Source: UBA2210 sp036825195 (lineage in GTDB: Bacteria > Desulfobacterota > Syntrophia > Syntrophales > UBA2210). Taken from it: a stretch of DNA of 64,000 nucleotides. This document shows, one piece after another, positions 45,881-53,992 of the stretch. Below the pieces are notes generated by a model. It was not told where the DNA came from. It searched no databases and worked only from the letters and a program-made list of their open reading frames with translations. Position 1 is the stretch's first letter; each line of letters begins with the position of its first letter. Where the stretch lies: positions 18,651 through 82,650 of the forward strand of contig DAISYQ010000008.1 of the NCBI GenBank assembly GCA_036825195.1. Reading direction: 5' to 3'. The translations under genes and the position numbers were made by a program.

Positions 45881-47491
45881 ATGAGAAGTATTGAGGAACG
45901 AAGGCAAATAATATCAGCCTATAAAGATTTTGACGGGTTGAATTATCCTCAGGTGCTGGAAAAAAGAGCGGCTCAGTATCCGGATAAGGAGTTGTTTATT
46001 CATGGAAACGATAGAATAACATATAAGGAGTTCAATGACGCTGTCGATCATCTGGCTGCAGCCCTGAAGAAGAAGGGGCTGAAGAGAGGGGATCCCTGTG
46101 GCTTATTGCTTCCCAATGGAATAAAGTACCTCAAGTTTCAATTCGCATTACTGCGGCTTGGCGCAATCCTGTTGACATTGGATACTCGTCACCGAGCTCA
46201 TGAGCTGAATTTCAGACTTGGATTTTCCAAAGCGCCGTGGCTTATTATGGTCGACCATTTTCTGAAGGGTAATTTCGTCGAAATAATATCTGAGATCAAA
46301 TCAGAACTTCCTAATCTTACGAGTACCTATGTAGATGGCGCCTCTATCCCAGAGGGTATGCTCGATATCAACGAACTGCTTTCCTACAGGGCGAGTAATG
46401 AAGAACTGGATGATATACGAAACAATTCCGTGGAAGACTCTGCCGATGCGACCATTCTTTTTACCTCCGGTACCACAGCCGATCCCAAGGGCGTTATAAT
46501 GTCTCACAGGGCACGGGTTTTCACCGGAATCAGGGTATCGGAGAGAATGTTGATCACCGATGATGATGTTCTCCTTGATCCGCTTCCCTTCTGCCATGAA
46601 TTCGGTGGTTTTACGATTGTGTCTCATGCGGTTGTAAGTGGTGCTACGATGATCATCATGGATGTATTCAATACCAAAGAGGCTCTCGAGCTTATCGATA
46701 GAGAAAAAGTTTCCGTCATTTACGGTGTTCCCACAATGTTCACCTATATGTTGGATTTCCCCCAACTAAGCGAATATGACATTTCTTCGCTCCGGACGGG
46801 CTATATGTCGGGAGCCGCCTGTTCGCTGGAATTGGTAACAAGGGTACAGAACGATATGGGATGTAATATCAGCGTGGCATACGGCCTTTCGGAAGCCCCG
46901 TCCGAGACCATCAGCGAATATGAGGATGCACCGGAAATCAAATCAAGTACCATCGGTAAACCGATCCGTGATACGAAAGTCAAAATCGTCGATGATAGTC
47001 GCAAAGAGGTTCCTTACGGAACAGCGGGAGAGATCGCTATTCGTGGAAAGAATATCCTGAATCGCTATTTCGAACGGCCCGATTTGACCAAGGAGGCTAT
47101 TGATGAAGATGGATTCCTCTATACCAAGGATCTGGGGAAAATGGATGAGAAGGGCTACATCTCATTTTTCGGCAGAAAGGGTGACATGATTCAGACGGGC
47201 GGTTTTAATGTATATCCTATAGAGGTGGAGGAAGTGTTGTGCAGTTTGCCCAGTGTGGCAAACGCTGCCGCGATCGGATTGAATGATCCCATTTATGGAG
47301 AATCGGTATGTGCCTGTGTGATCCTTGCCGAAGGACAGACAGCGACGGAAAAGGATATAATCGCCCATTGCGAAAAACAACTGGCCAAATACAAAGTTCC
47401 CAAGAAGGTTGTTTTTATGGATGAGTTTCCGTTGACGCCCGGCACAACCAAGATCAGAAAAGGCGAATTGCAGAAGATGGTTGCCAAATAG
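45881..47491 (+). CDS. Acyl-CoA synthetase / carboxylate-CoA ligase (AMP-forming)
   Basis: 536 residues. ANL-superfamily motifs: P-loop ILFTSGTTADPKGVIMSHR at about 202-220, VAYGLSEAPSETIS (A5), DGFLYTKDLGKMDEKGYIS (A7), GRKGDMIQTGGFNVYPIEVE (A8) and the C-terminal catalytic lysine in TPGTTKIRKGEL. It activates an organic acid to its CoA ester with ATP, giving AMP + PPi. It heads a set with a hydratase, CaiB, BadH-like dehydrogenase and acyl-CoA dehydrogenase, all in one direction with short gaps, so it may activate the acid imported by the TRAP system upstream. Substrate unknown; cyclohexanecarboxylate or aromatic acids are suggested only by context. Confidence 0.92.
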   Translation: MRSIEERRQIISAYKDFDGLNYPQVLEKRAAQYPDKELFIHGNDRITYKEFNDAVDHLAAALKKKGLKRGDPCGLLLPNGIKYLKFQFALLRLGAILLTLDTRHRAHELNFRLGFSKAPWLIMVDHFLKGNFVEIISEIKSELPNLTSTYVDGASIPEGMLDINELLSYRASNEELDDIRNNSVEDSADATILFTSGTTADPKGVIMSHRARVFTGIRVSERMLITDDDVLLDPLPFCHEFGGFTIVSHAVVSGATMIIMDVFNTKEALELIDREKVSVIYGVPTMFTYMLDFPQLSEYDISSLRTGYMSGAACSLELVTRVQNDMGCNISVAYGLSEAPSETISEYEDAPEIKSSTIGKPIRDTKVKIVDDSRKEVPYGTAGEIAIRGKNILNRYFERPDLTKEAIDEDGFLYTKDLGKMDEKGYISFFGRKGDMIQTGGFNVYPIEVEEVLCSLPSVANAAAIGLNDPIYGESVCACVILAEGQTATEKDIIAHCEKQLAKYKVPKKVVFMDEFPLTPGTTKIRKGELQKMVAK

Positions 47492-47563
47492 CATGTGCAA
47501 CGTTTCTGTGAAGGGAAAAAGATAAATAAATAATGTAATGACGGTTAGATAAGGAGAATCGAT

Positions 47564-48352
47564 ATGGCATACACAACAATACTAGTGGAAAAGAACGAGG
47601 GATGGGCGAAGGTAACCCTCAATCGTCCGGAGGTCATGAACGCGATCAATACAGACATGCGGCGGGAACTGCGGGAAGCCCTGACCGATGCGGAACAAGA
47701 CGAAAATATTCGTGTTATTGTTCTGACCGGCAGCAAGAAAGCCTTTGCTCCCGGTGCCGATCTGAAAGAGATGAAGGCCTACGACGGTGATATCTTTACG
47801 TATGAACGTGATAATACCCGCGCGTTTCATACCCTTTTCAACTTCATACAGAATTTGAGCAAGCCGGTAATCGCGGTTATTAGCGGTTTTGCCCTTGCAG
47901 GTGGTTTGGAGATGGCACTGGCCTGCGATATCATTGTGGCGGCCGAGGATGCCAAGATAGGCGATCAGCATGCCAATTTCGGGATTATCCCCGGTGGTGG
48001 AGGGACCCAGCGATTACCGAGAATCGTTGGCCTGCGCAAAGCACTGGAAATCATGCTGACAGGAGACTGGCTCTCTGGAAAAGAAGCAGAAGAGATCGGA
48101 TTGATCAACAAGTCGGCACCGGCTGATAAGCTGGAAGAGGCGTACATGGTTTACGTCAACAAGCTGAAGACCAAGAGTCCCCTTGCTGCGGCGCGTATCA
48201 AACGGCTTGCGTGGGCGACCCAGGATGTTGACCTCAGGAACGGCCTCGAGATGGAGATCACCACCAGCTGCAACCATTTCATGAGTTATGACATGAAAGA
48301 GGGCGTCCTTGCCTTCAATGAGAAAAGGGCACCCAACTATAAGGGAAGATAA
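47564..48352 (+). CDS. Enoyl-CoA hydratase/isomerase family protein
   Basis: 262 residues with AAGGAG upstream. Crotonase fold: FAPGADLKEM and GFALAGGLEMALACDI form the oxyanion hole and carry the first catalytic Glu (GLEMAL). The second glutamate of rat hydratase (QPEI) is replaced: the segment reads GDQHANFGIIPGGGGTQRLP. It is followed by KALEIMLTGDWLSGKEAEEI. It should act on an unsaturated acyl-CoA as hydratase or isomerase. It is 72 nt after the ligase and 21 nt before the CoA-transferase, in the same operon. Confidence 0.9.
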   Translation: MAYTTILVEKNEGWAKVTLNRPEVMNAINTDMRRELREALTDAEQDENIRVIVLTGSKKAFAPGADLKEMKAYDGDIFTYERDNTRAFHTLFNFIQNLSKPVIAVISGFALAGGLEMALACDIIVAAEDAKIGDQHANFGIIPGGGGTQRLPRIVGLRKALEIMLTGDWLSGKEAEEIGLINKSAPADKLEEAYMVYVNKLKTKSPLAAARIKRLAWATQDVDLRNGLEMEITTSCNHFMSYDMKEGVLAFNEKRAPNYKGR

Positions 48353-48379
48353 CATATCGCAAAAGGGAGTTGATTGATC

Positions 48380-49570
48380 GTGTCTGGTATATTGAAGGGA
48401 ATAAAAGTGCTTGATCTGTCTCGTTATATCGCCGGAGCATATTGCGCTAAAATGCTGGCTGATATGGGGGCTGACGCTATTCGAGTGGATGATCCCGGTG
48501 GATCGGTTGATAGAGATCAACCGCCATTCGGGCCCAATGGAGAACCTCTTCAGGTGCTCGCCCTTAACTGCAACAAACGGGGTATCACGTTGAATCTCCG
48601 TGCAGAAAAAGGCAAGCCTCTGTTGAGGAAACTGGTGGAATGGGCTGATGTTATCGTTGAAAATTTCAGTCTTCCGGCCAAGAAGATGTTCGGCGTAACC
48701 TATGAGGACCTGAAAGCAATCAAGAAAGATGTAATCCTGGTTTCCTTTTCCGGCTATGGATCAACCGGCCCCTATGCCGATGCTCTGGCATTCGATTCAA
48801 CCGTGCAGGGTGAAACCGGAATCATGCTCATTACGGGGCATCCGGGGACCCCTCCGACCCGGGTCGGAATCTCCATCATAGATCTGTCGGCTGGCATTCA
48901 TGGAGCGCTGGCTGCAACGCTTGCTTTGTATCATCGAAAAGAAACCGGAGTGGGGCAACTGGTTGAAGTAGCCCTGATGGATGTGGCAACCTCGATGGTA
49001 ACGGCCTATGGTGTTATTCCGGAATGTGAGGTGAACCATGTCGTGCGTCCCCCCCTTGGCGGGCATGCCTACGGGTGTTATGCCGGCACCTTCCAGACAA
49101 AGGACGGGTGGGTTTTTATTTCGGCGCTGAACGATGGTATCTGGAAGAGATTCCTCAAGGTGATTGGTCGGATGGACCTTTTTGACGATCCGTGCATGAA
49201 AGATGACTATAGCCGGTACATCAATCGTGAGCACATCGATCCCCACGTGAATGCCTGGACGACTGTCAAAACAAGTCAAGAGGCATTGACGTTGCTCAGG
49301 GACGGCAGGGTTCCCTGTGGAGAGATAAAACAGCCGGATACGGTGGCACGTAATCCTCAGGTATTGGCCAGGGATATGATCGTCAACCTGGAAGTTCCTG
49401 GGTTGGGTCTGTTTCCCTTCCCCGGAGTTCCGATGAAGTTTACCGAGACCCCCGGAACGGTGAGACTTCGCGCGCCGCAGACGGGAGAGCACAATCAGGA
49501 AATATACGGCGATATGCTTCATTATCGTCAGGATGAAATTGATGCATTCAAGGAAGAAGGAATTATTTGA
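48380..49570 (+). CDS. CaiB/BaiF family CoA-transferase (class III), second copy
   Basis: 396 residues from GTG 48380 (GGGAG upstream); a TTG at 48374 is the alternative. Family pattern: LKGIKVLDLSRYIAGAYCAK, DVIVENFSLPAKKMFGVTYE, SFSGYGSTGPYAD, and the catalytic Asp in ISIIDLSAG (residue 168). It is clearly diverged from the copy at 34570. It lies between the hydratase and the BadH-like dehydrogenase, so it may recycle CoA from a pathway product to fresh substrate, saving ATP next to the ligase route. Confidence 0.92.
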   Translation: MSGILKGIKVLDLSRYIAGAYCAKMLADMGADAIRVDDPGGSVDRDQPPFGPNGEPLQVLALNCNKRGITLNLRAEKGKPLLRKLVEWADVIVENFSLPAKKMFGVTYEDLKAIKKDVILVSFSGYGSTGPYADALAFDSTVQGETGIMLITGHPGTPPTRVGISIIDLSAGIHGALAATLALYHRKETGVGQLVEVALMDVATSMVTAYGVIPECEVNHVVRPPLGGHAYGCYAGTFQTKDGWVFISALNDGIWKRFLKVIGRMDLFDDPCMKDDYSRYINREHIDPHVNAWTTVKTSQEALTLLRDGRVPCGEIKQPDTVARNPQVLARDMIVNLEVPGLGLFPFPGVPMKFTETPGTVRLRAPQTGEHNQEIYGDMLHYRQDEIDAFKEEGII

Positions 49571-49686
49571 AAAATTCGACTTGAATCTGTCGATGAAGAA
49601 GTGTCGGGCACGTTGCTTTTTTTTGCTGAGGCCCGCAGAAATGTAAACCAATTGATAAAAACTAAAACTATTTTGGAGGTTATACG

Positions 49687-50448
49687 ATGATTGATTTAAA
49701 GGGAAAAGTTGCCGTGGTGACCGGAGGGTCCAGAGGTATTGGAAAAGGCATTTGCGAAGTTCTGGCTGAACAAGGCGCAAACATAGCCATACTCGACATC
49801 CTTGAGCAGGATGGTAATCAGACGGCAGCCGAACTTTCTGCAAAGAACGTGAAGGCGGCCTTCTACAACTGTGATGTGACCAACAAAGAGAAAGTGGATG
49901 CGGATGTTGCTCAGATAATCAAGGATTTCGGTCAGATTGATATCCTCGTGAACGATGCCGGTTTCGATAAGATCGAGCTGTTTCTCAAACTGGATCCAAA
50001 ATGGTGGGATAAGCTCATCGATTTGAACTATAAACATTTCATTTACACCAATCATGCCGTTCTGCCCCATATGGTGGAGCGCAAGACCGGGAGAATCGTC
50101 AACATCGGTTCCGACGCCGGTCGCGGCGGCAGCACCGGTGAGGCGGTGTATTCCGGCGCCAAGGGAGCGGTCATTGCCTTTACGAAGACGATTGCACGCG
50201 AGTTTGCACGGTTCCAGATCACGTCGAACTGCGTATGCCCCGGTCCGACGGTTACGCCCATGACGATTGCCCAGGCCGATGAAGAGTTTGCCGGCAAGAT
50301 CAACAGAGCTGTAGAAGGGGCCATTCCTCTCCGCCGCCTCGGTCAGCCGAGAGATATTGCAAATGCCGTGGCGTTTTTCGCTTCCGAGGAAGCGGGCTAT
50401 ATTACCGGCCAGGTACTCAGCGTCAGCGGCGGCTTAACAATGTTCTAG
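49687..50448 (+). CDS. SDR-family dehydrogenase, BadH-like (2-hydroxycyclohexanecarboxyl-CoA dehydrogenase type)
   Basis: 253 residues, GGAGG upstream. Rossmann TGGSRGIGKGI, catalytic YSGAK, and the C-terminal EEAGYITGQVLSVSGGLTMF. The stretch HAVLPHMVERKTGRIVNIGS followed by DAGRGGSTGEAVY, and VCPGPTVTPM, closely resemble BadH of Rhodopseudomonas, which oxidises the 2-hydroxy to the 2-keto acyl-CoA in cyclohexanecarboxylate degradation. One change is NDAG for the common NNAG. A FabG-type hydroxyacyl dehydrogenase is the alternative. It sits in the ligase-hydratase-CaiB operon. Confidence 0.87.
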   Translation: MIDLKGKVAVVTGGSRGIGKGICEVLAEQGANIAILDILEQDGNQTAAELSAKNVKAAFYNCDVTNKEKVDADVAQIIKDFGQIDILVNDAGFDKIELFLKLDPKWWDKLIDLNYKHFIYTNHAVLPHMVERKTGRIVNIGSDAGRGGSTGEAVYSGAKGAVIAFTKTIAREFARFQITSNCVCPGPTVTPMTIAQADEEFAGKINRAVEGAIPLRRLGQPRDIANAVAFFASEEAGYITGQVLSVSGGLTMF

Positions 50449-50491
50449 ACATTTCATGACATTCACAGAATGATACAGAAGGAGAAGTAAA

Positions 50492-51394
50492 ATGGAATTA
50501 AAAGATATACAAGCTATTGATACGATGAATAGGCCCACCTATTTTTCACACGAAATATGCAAAGAGTTATTCAAGTCATTTGAATATCATACAATGGCGC
50601 ACAGCACCTTCAAATCCGTTTTGCTGCGGATGGGCCTTAAAGACGGTGAAGAATGGCGTACCAATGAAGGACAGCCTTCAATTGAGGCCATGGTCAAGGA
50701 GATGGACGAGATCGGTGTACAGTATAGCTTTGTCGACCAGATGCTCTTCTGGTCGTACCGCGACCATCGACCGATATGCAGCCTGTCCGTGGACAAGCTT
50801 GCCGAGATGATTGCGCCTGCGAAGGGGCGGGTAATCGGTGGCGCTGGTTATAATCCGTGGCGTATAGAAGAAAGCCTCAGGGATATCGAGCATGCGGTTA
50901 AGGATCTCGGCTTCAAGTATGTGTGGGCGCATCCGCTGAGCTTTGGGATGAAACACGATCATGCCAAATTTTATCCGCTCTATCAGAAGTGCGGTGAGTT
51001 GGGAGTTCCCTGCTGCATGCAGGTTGGTCATTCCGCCGAACCGCTTCCCAGTGAGTGCGGCCATCCCTATAACTGCGAGGAAATTGCACGTGACTTCCCG
51101 GGCACTACGTTTGTGCTGACCCATACCGGTTGGCCGTGGGTTGGTGAGTGGGTTTCCACCGTGTGGCGATATGCGAACGTATACGGCAATATCGGTGCGT
51201 ACTATCCCAGCGGACTCGATCCGATGGTACCCCAGAGGATCAGAGGTCAGATCAGAGATAAGGTCATGTGGGCAACCAACGGTCTTAATATGACCCGCTG
51301 CAAGAAAGAGTTTATGGAGTTGCCTCTGAAAGATGATGCAAAACAAATAATCCTGCGTGATACGGCAATGAAGGTCTTTAACCTTGAACTGTAA
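50492..51394 (+). CDS. Amidohydrolase-2 family protein lacking canonical metal ligands
   Basis: 300 residues, AAGGAG upstream. The TIM-barrel amidohydrolase-2 (ACMSD-like) layout is recognisable: IGGAGYNPWRIEESLRDIEH, KYVWAHPLSFGM, CMQVGHSAEPLP, FPGTTFVLTHTGWPWVGEWV. However, the N-terminal His-x-His is replaced (AIDTMNRPTYF where IDxHxH is expected), and the last-strand Asp is Asn (WATNGLNM for FGSDxP). Histidines in VGHS and LTHTG remain. So either the metal site has changed or the protein works without metal. It lies 43 nt after the BadH-like gene and 34 nt before an acyl-CoA dehydrogenase, so a CoA-ester role in the same pathway is inferred. Confidence 0.78.
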   Translation: MELKDIQAIDTMNRPTYFSHEICKELFKSFEYHTMAHSTFKSVLLRMGLKDGEEWRTNEGQPSIEAMVKEMDEIGVQYSFVDQMLFWSYRDHRPICSLSVDKLAEMIAPAKGRVIGGAGYNPWRIEESLRDIEHAVKDLGFKYVWAHPLSFGMKHDHAKFYPLYQKCGELGVPCCMQVGHSAEPLPSECGHPYNCEEIARDFPGTTFVLTHTGWPWVGEWVSTVWRYANVYGNIGAYYPSGLDPMVPQRIRGQIRDKVMWATNGLNMTRCKKEFMELPLKDDAKQIILRDTAMKVFNLEL

Positions 51395-51428
51395 ATGCGC
51401 AATAAATATATAACTGGAGGGAATAGTT

Positions 51429-52967
51429 ATGGAAAAATATCCATGGTGGAATGATGCTCAGAAGAAGCTGGCCGATGAGGCTCAGCAGGTTGTTGATGAG
51501 CTTATGCCTTTGGCTCAGGAGGATGCCTGGAATAAACGGTATCCTTGGAGGATAGCGAACGAGATCGCCAAAAAGGGATGGTATGGCGCCATTATACCAA
51601 AGAAATATGGCGGTCACCTTGAGGAATGGGGAGTGACAGGGGCCTGCATTCTCTGTGAAGAATTGGGACGCATGCGTGCCATTTCAAACGATTTCATTAA
51701 CACAATGTGCAACGGTGGTGCTCATCAGCTGACCGATTACGGAACGCATGAGCAAAAGGAGAAATGGCTGGCTCGCATTGCGACAGGAGAATTACATACC
51801 AGTGTCGCCATTACGGAGCCCTTCGCCGGTTCCGATGCCGCCTCCGTGGAAACGAGAGCGGTACGCGAAGGCGATTACTACATCCTTAACGGAAAGAAGC
51901 GCTTTGTAACCAATACCGGGGCTGCAAGTCTGTATATGGCCTATGCCAGAACCAGCGATGCGCCGGAGGACAGGAAGAAGTACAAACACCTTTCCGCCAT
52001 TGTTGTTGAGAAGGGTATGCCGGGATTCTCGATCGAGAAGATCAATGAGCTTACCGGATACGATGGTCTGTACAATGCCTATCTCAATTTCGACAATGTC
52101 AAAGTTCCCGTGTCGAACCGCATTGCTCAGGAAGGAGACGGCTGGTCGATCATGATGGCCGGGCTCAACGTGGAGCGAACGGTAGCGGCTGCCACCAGTC
52201 TTGGTGGTATGCGAGAGGCTCTTGCCTATGCGTCGTTCCATCTGCAGCACCGGATTCAGTTTGGTCAGCCGACGGTAAATCTCCCCACCAACCAGTTCAA
52301 GCTGGCGGACATGATCACCACCTATAACATGTCGAGACTGCTCACGTACTATACGGCGCACCTCTTCGATCAGGGTGGTGATTCCGCGCTGTACCCCGCT
52401 ATGCTGAAACTGAACAACACTGAGCGGTTGATGAAAGATTTTGTTCTGAATGCCATTCAGTGCATGGGCGGCGACGGTGTGACCCGCTTCTATCCGGTGG
52501 AGAGGATCATGCGGGATGCCAAGATCAATGAGATTGCGGCCGGGAGCAGTGAAATTATGCGGATGCTTATCTATCGTATGGGTTTGAAGGAGATGGCCGA
52601 CGATCTGAAGGTTCCCCGTCGGGTTATGAACGCGGATCTGAAGATTCCGATGCCGATCGGCAAGATTGATGAGTTGCCGACATATGCGGCGACGGAAGAC
52701 GGCGTTCTCGAGGCATTGGCCGAGAACTACCGGGTCAATCCGGGTCTGTATATGACCGTAGGCGAGCTGCAGGAACAGATCACCGCTTCAGACGAGGAGA
52801 TGGTGAACTACCTCACCTCTCTCGAGGAGAAGGGCCTTTCGCGTCTCTATCGCAATAGCAGAGGTCAGGTGACCCTTGCCCGCGCCTCGTATGACGGTCT
52901 GGCAAAGGCCCATCCGTCTGAGTACTACAAATACAGGCCAACATGGGCTGTGGATGAAGTGTTTTAG
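51429..52967 (+). CDS. Acyl-CoA dehydrogenase with C-terminal winged-helix-like domain (paralogue 1)
   Basis: 512 residues; the usual family length is about 380. Residues 1-385 are a normal FAD-dependent dehydrogenase: SVAITEPFAGSDAASVE (about 125-141), RIQFGQPTVNLPTNQFKLAD, QCMGGDGVTRFYPVERIMRD. The MCAD-type catalytic Glu (YEGT) is absent (IAAGSSEIMR at 369-378). Glu249 in GLNVER sits where isovaleryl-CoA and long-chain enzymes keep their base. Residues about 420-498 look like a winged helix: GVLEALAENYRV, TVGELQEQIT, SDEEMVNYLTSLEEKGLSRL, and the wing YRNSRGQVTLARASYDGLA. Codons 281-503 are identical in DNA to the paralogue at 58719. It ends its operon at a strong terminator. Confidence 0.88.
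   Translation: MEKYPWWNDAQKKLADEAQQVVDELMPLAQEDAWNKRYPWRIANEIAKKGWYGAIIPKKYGGHLEEWGVTGACILCEELGRMRAISNDFINTMCNGGAHQLTDYGTHEQKEKWLARIATGELHTSVAITEPFAGSDAASVETRAVREGDYYILNGKKRFVTNTGAASLYMAYARTSDAPEDRKKYKHLSAIVVEKGMPGFSIEKINELTGYDGLYNAYLNFDNVKVPVSNRIAQEGDGWSIMMAGLNVERTVAAATSLGGMREALAYASFHLQHRIQFGQPTVNLPTNQFKLADMITTYNMSRLLTYYTAHLFDQGGDSALYPAMLKLNNTERLMKDFVLNAIQCMGGDGVTRFYPVERIMRDAKINEIAAGSSEIMRMLIYRMGLKEMADDLKVPRRVMNADLKIPMPIGKIDELPTYAATEDGVLEALAENYRVNPGLYMTVGELQEQITASDEEMVNYLTSLEEKGLSRLYRNSRGQVTLARASYDGLAKAHPSEYYKYRPTWAVDEVF
52269..52939 (+). repeat. 671-bp identical tract shared with 59559-60229 (copy 1)
   Basis: Comparing the two genes without gaps at a constant offset of 7290, every base from 52269 to 52939 equals 59559-60229. 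The bases just outside differ (52268 G/A, 52940 A/G). Upstream of it the genes differ often. A second short tract lies at 51585-51658 (one mismatch in 74) against 58875-58948. Confidence 0.95.
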
Positions 52968-52995
52968 ACGGTCGGTAACACAGGTTAGGTAAAAA

Positions 52996-53036
52996 TCTCC
53001 CGGTTGGCAACGCGCACGATACCGTCAACCGGGAGA
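52996..53036 (+). terminator. Intrinsic terminator after acyl-CoA dehydrogenase paralogue 1
   Basis: TCTCCCGGTTG (52996-53006) pairs perfectly with CAACCGGGAGA (53026-53036), followed by AAATTATTTT. It closes the ligase-to-dehydrogenase operon. Nothing else is supported up to the nitroreductase start. Confidence 0.85.
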
Positions 53037-53231
53037 AATTATTTTCTGCCATGAACACTTGTAACGATGGATTCGATTCTGATACGATAGATTCCCATGG
53101 TATACGTTCTCAACATGCGCGGAATGCACTCAATGATCAAGGCTCTTGGTGTATAATTCCTTGGTCTAAAACAACCGGTGAGAATAATACGACTCATTGA
53201 AGTACATTGTTAATATAGAGGAGTCATTGTA

Positions 53232-53927
53232 ATGGATATTGTTGAAGCTATACGATCACGGAAGAGCATACGCGGGTATAAACCTGACATGGTGCCCACG
53301 GACGTTTTGGAAGAACTGTTGAAGATTTCAGCGCAGGCACCTTCAACACGCAACTTTCAACCGTGGAAGGTAAATATCGTCACCGGAGCAGTACTTGAAA
53401 AAATTAAGCGAAGTAATGTCGCTCAGTTATTTGCCGGTGTCGCCCCGCATGCGGAAGTATTAATAGAGAATCAACATGAATCACGAGAACCAGCCTTTAG
53501 GCAGCGCCAGATTTCTGTGGCGAAACAATTGTTCAAATCCATGGATATACAGCGAGATGATACGCAAAGACGGACCGAGTGGCTCCTCAGGGGATTCCGA
53601 TTCTTTGATGCCCCGGTTGCCCTTATCCTGTCTTCCTCGGATGCCCTTACAAAACCGGTCATGGCATTTGATATTGCCCTCTTTTCCCAGACCTTGTGCC
53701 TGGCTGCCATGAATTTTGACCTGGGGACATGCATCGCGCAGCAGGGTGTCTCATATCCTGAAGTGATCCGTCATTATACGGAAATGCCGGAGTCGGAACG
53801 AATAATTATCGGTATTTCCATCGGATATCCGGACCGGAATTTTGCGGCGAATGATGTGATTACGAATCGTGAGCCTGTAGAGAGGTTTTCAAGATGGTAT
53901 GGATTCGGAGAAAAGCAGAGTCAATAG
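53232..53927 (+). CDS. Nitroreductase-family flavoprotein
   Basis: 231 residues, AGAGGAG upstream. FMN-binding IRSRKSIRGYKPDMVPTDVL, ISAQAPSTRNFQPWKV, and the C-terminal GISIGYPDRNFAAND. A segment of about 40 residues around RQRQISVAKQLFKSMDIQRD is longer than in small nitroreductases and may cover the flavin. The family reduces quinones, nitro groups or enoates with NAD(P)H. Its job here is unknown. The next hydratase gene starts 65 nt downstream. Confidence 0.88.
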   Translation: MDIVEAIRSRKSIRGYKPDMVPTDVLEELLKISAQAPSTRNFQPWKVNIVTGAVLEKIKRSNVAQLFAGVAPHAEVLIENQHESREPAFRQRQISVAKQLFKSMDIQRDDTQRRTEWLLRGFRFFDAPVALILSSSDALTKPVMAFDIALFSQTLCLAAMNFDLGTCIAQQGVSYPEVIRHYTEMPESERIIIGISIGYPDRNFAANDVITNREPVERFSRWYGFGEKQSQ

Positions 53928-53992
53928 AATAGTTTTAAATGTGAAAAGATCCTGAGTGTATTCTCTTGTGATATTGAAAAAGGAAAAAACAG

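Noticed and set aside
48797..49843. 348-codon open frame on the minus strand
   Set aside because: It lies opposite the CaiB-type and BadH-like genes, has no family motif, and its composition is that of a shadow of high-GC third positions.
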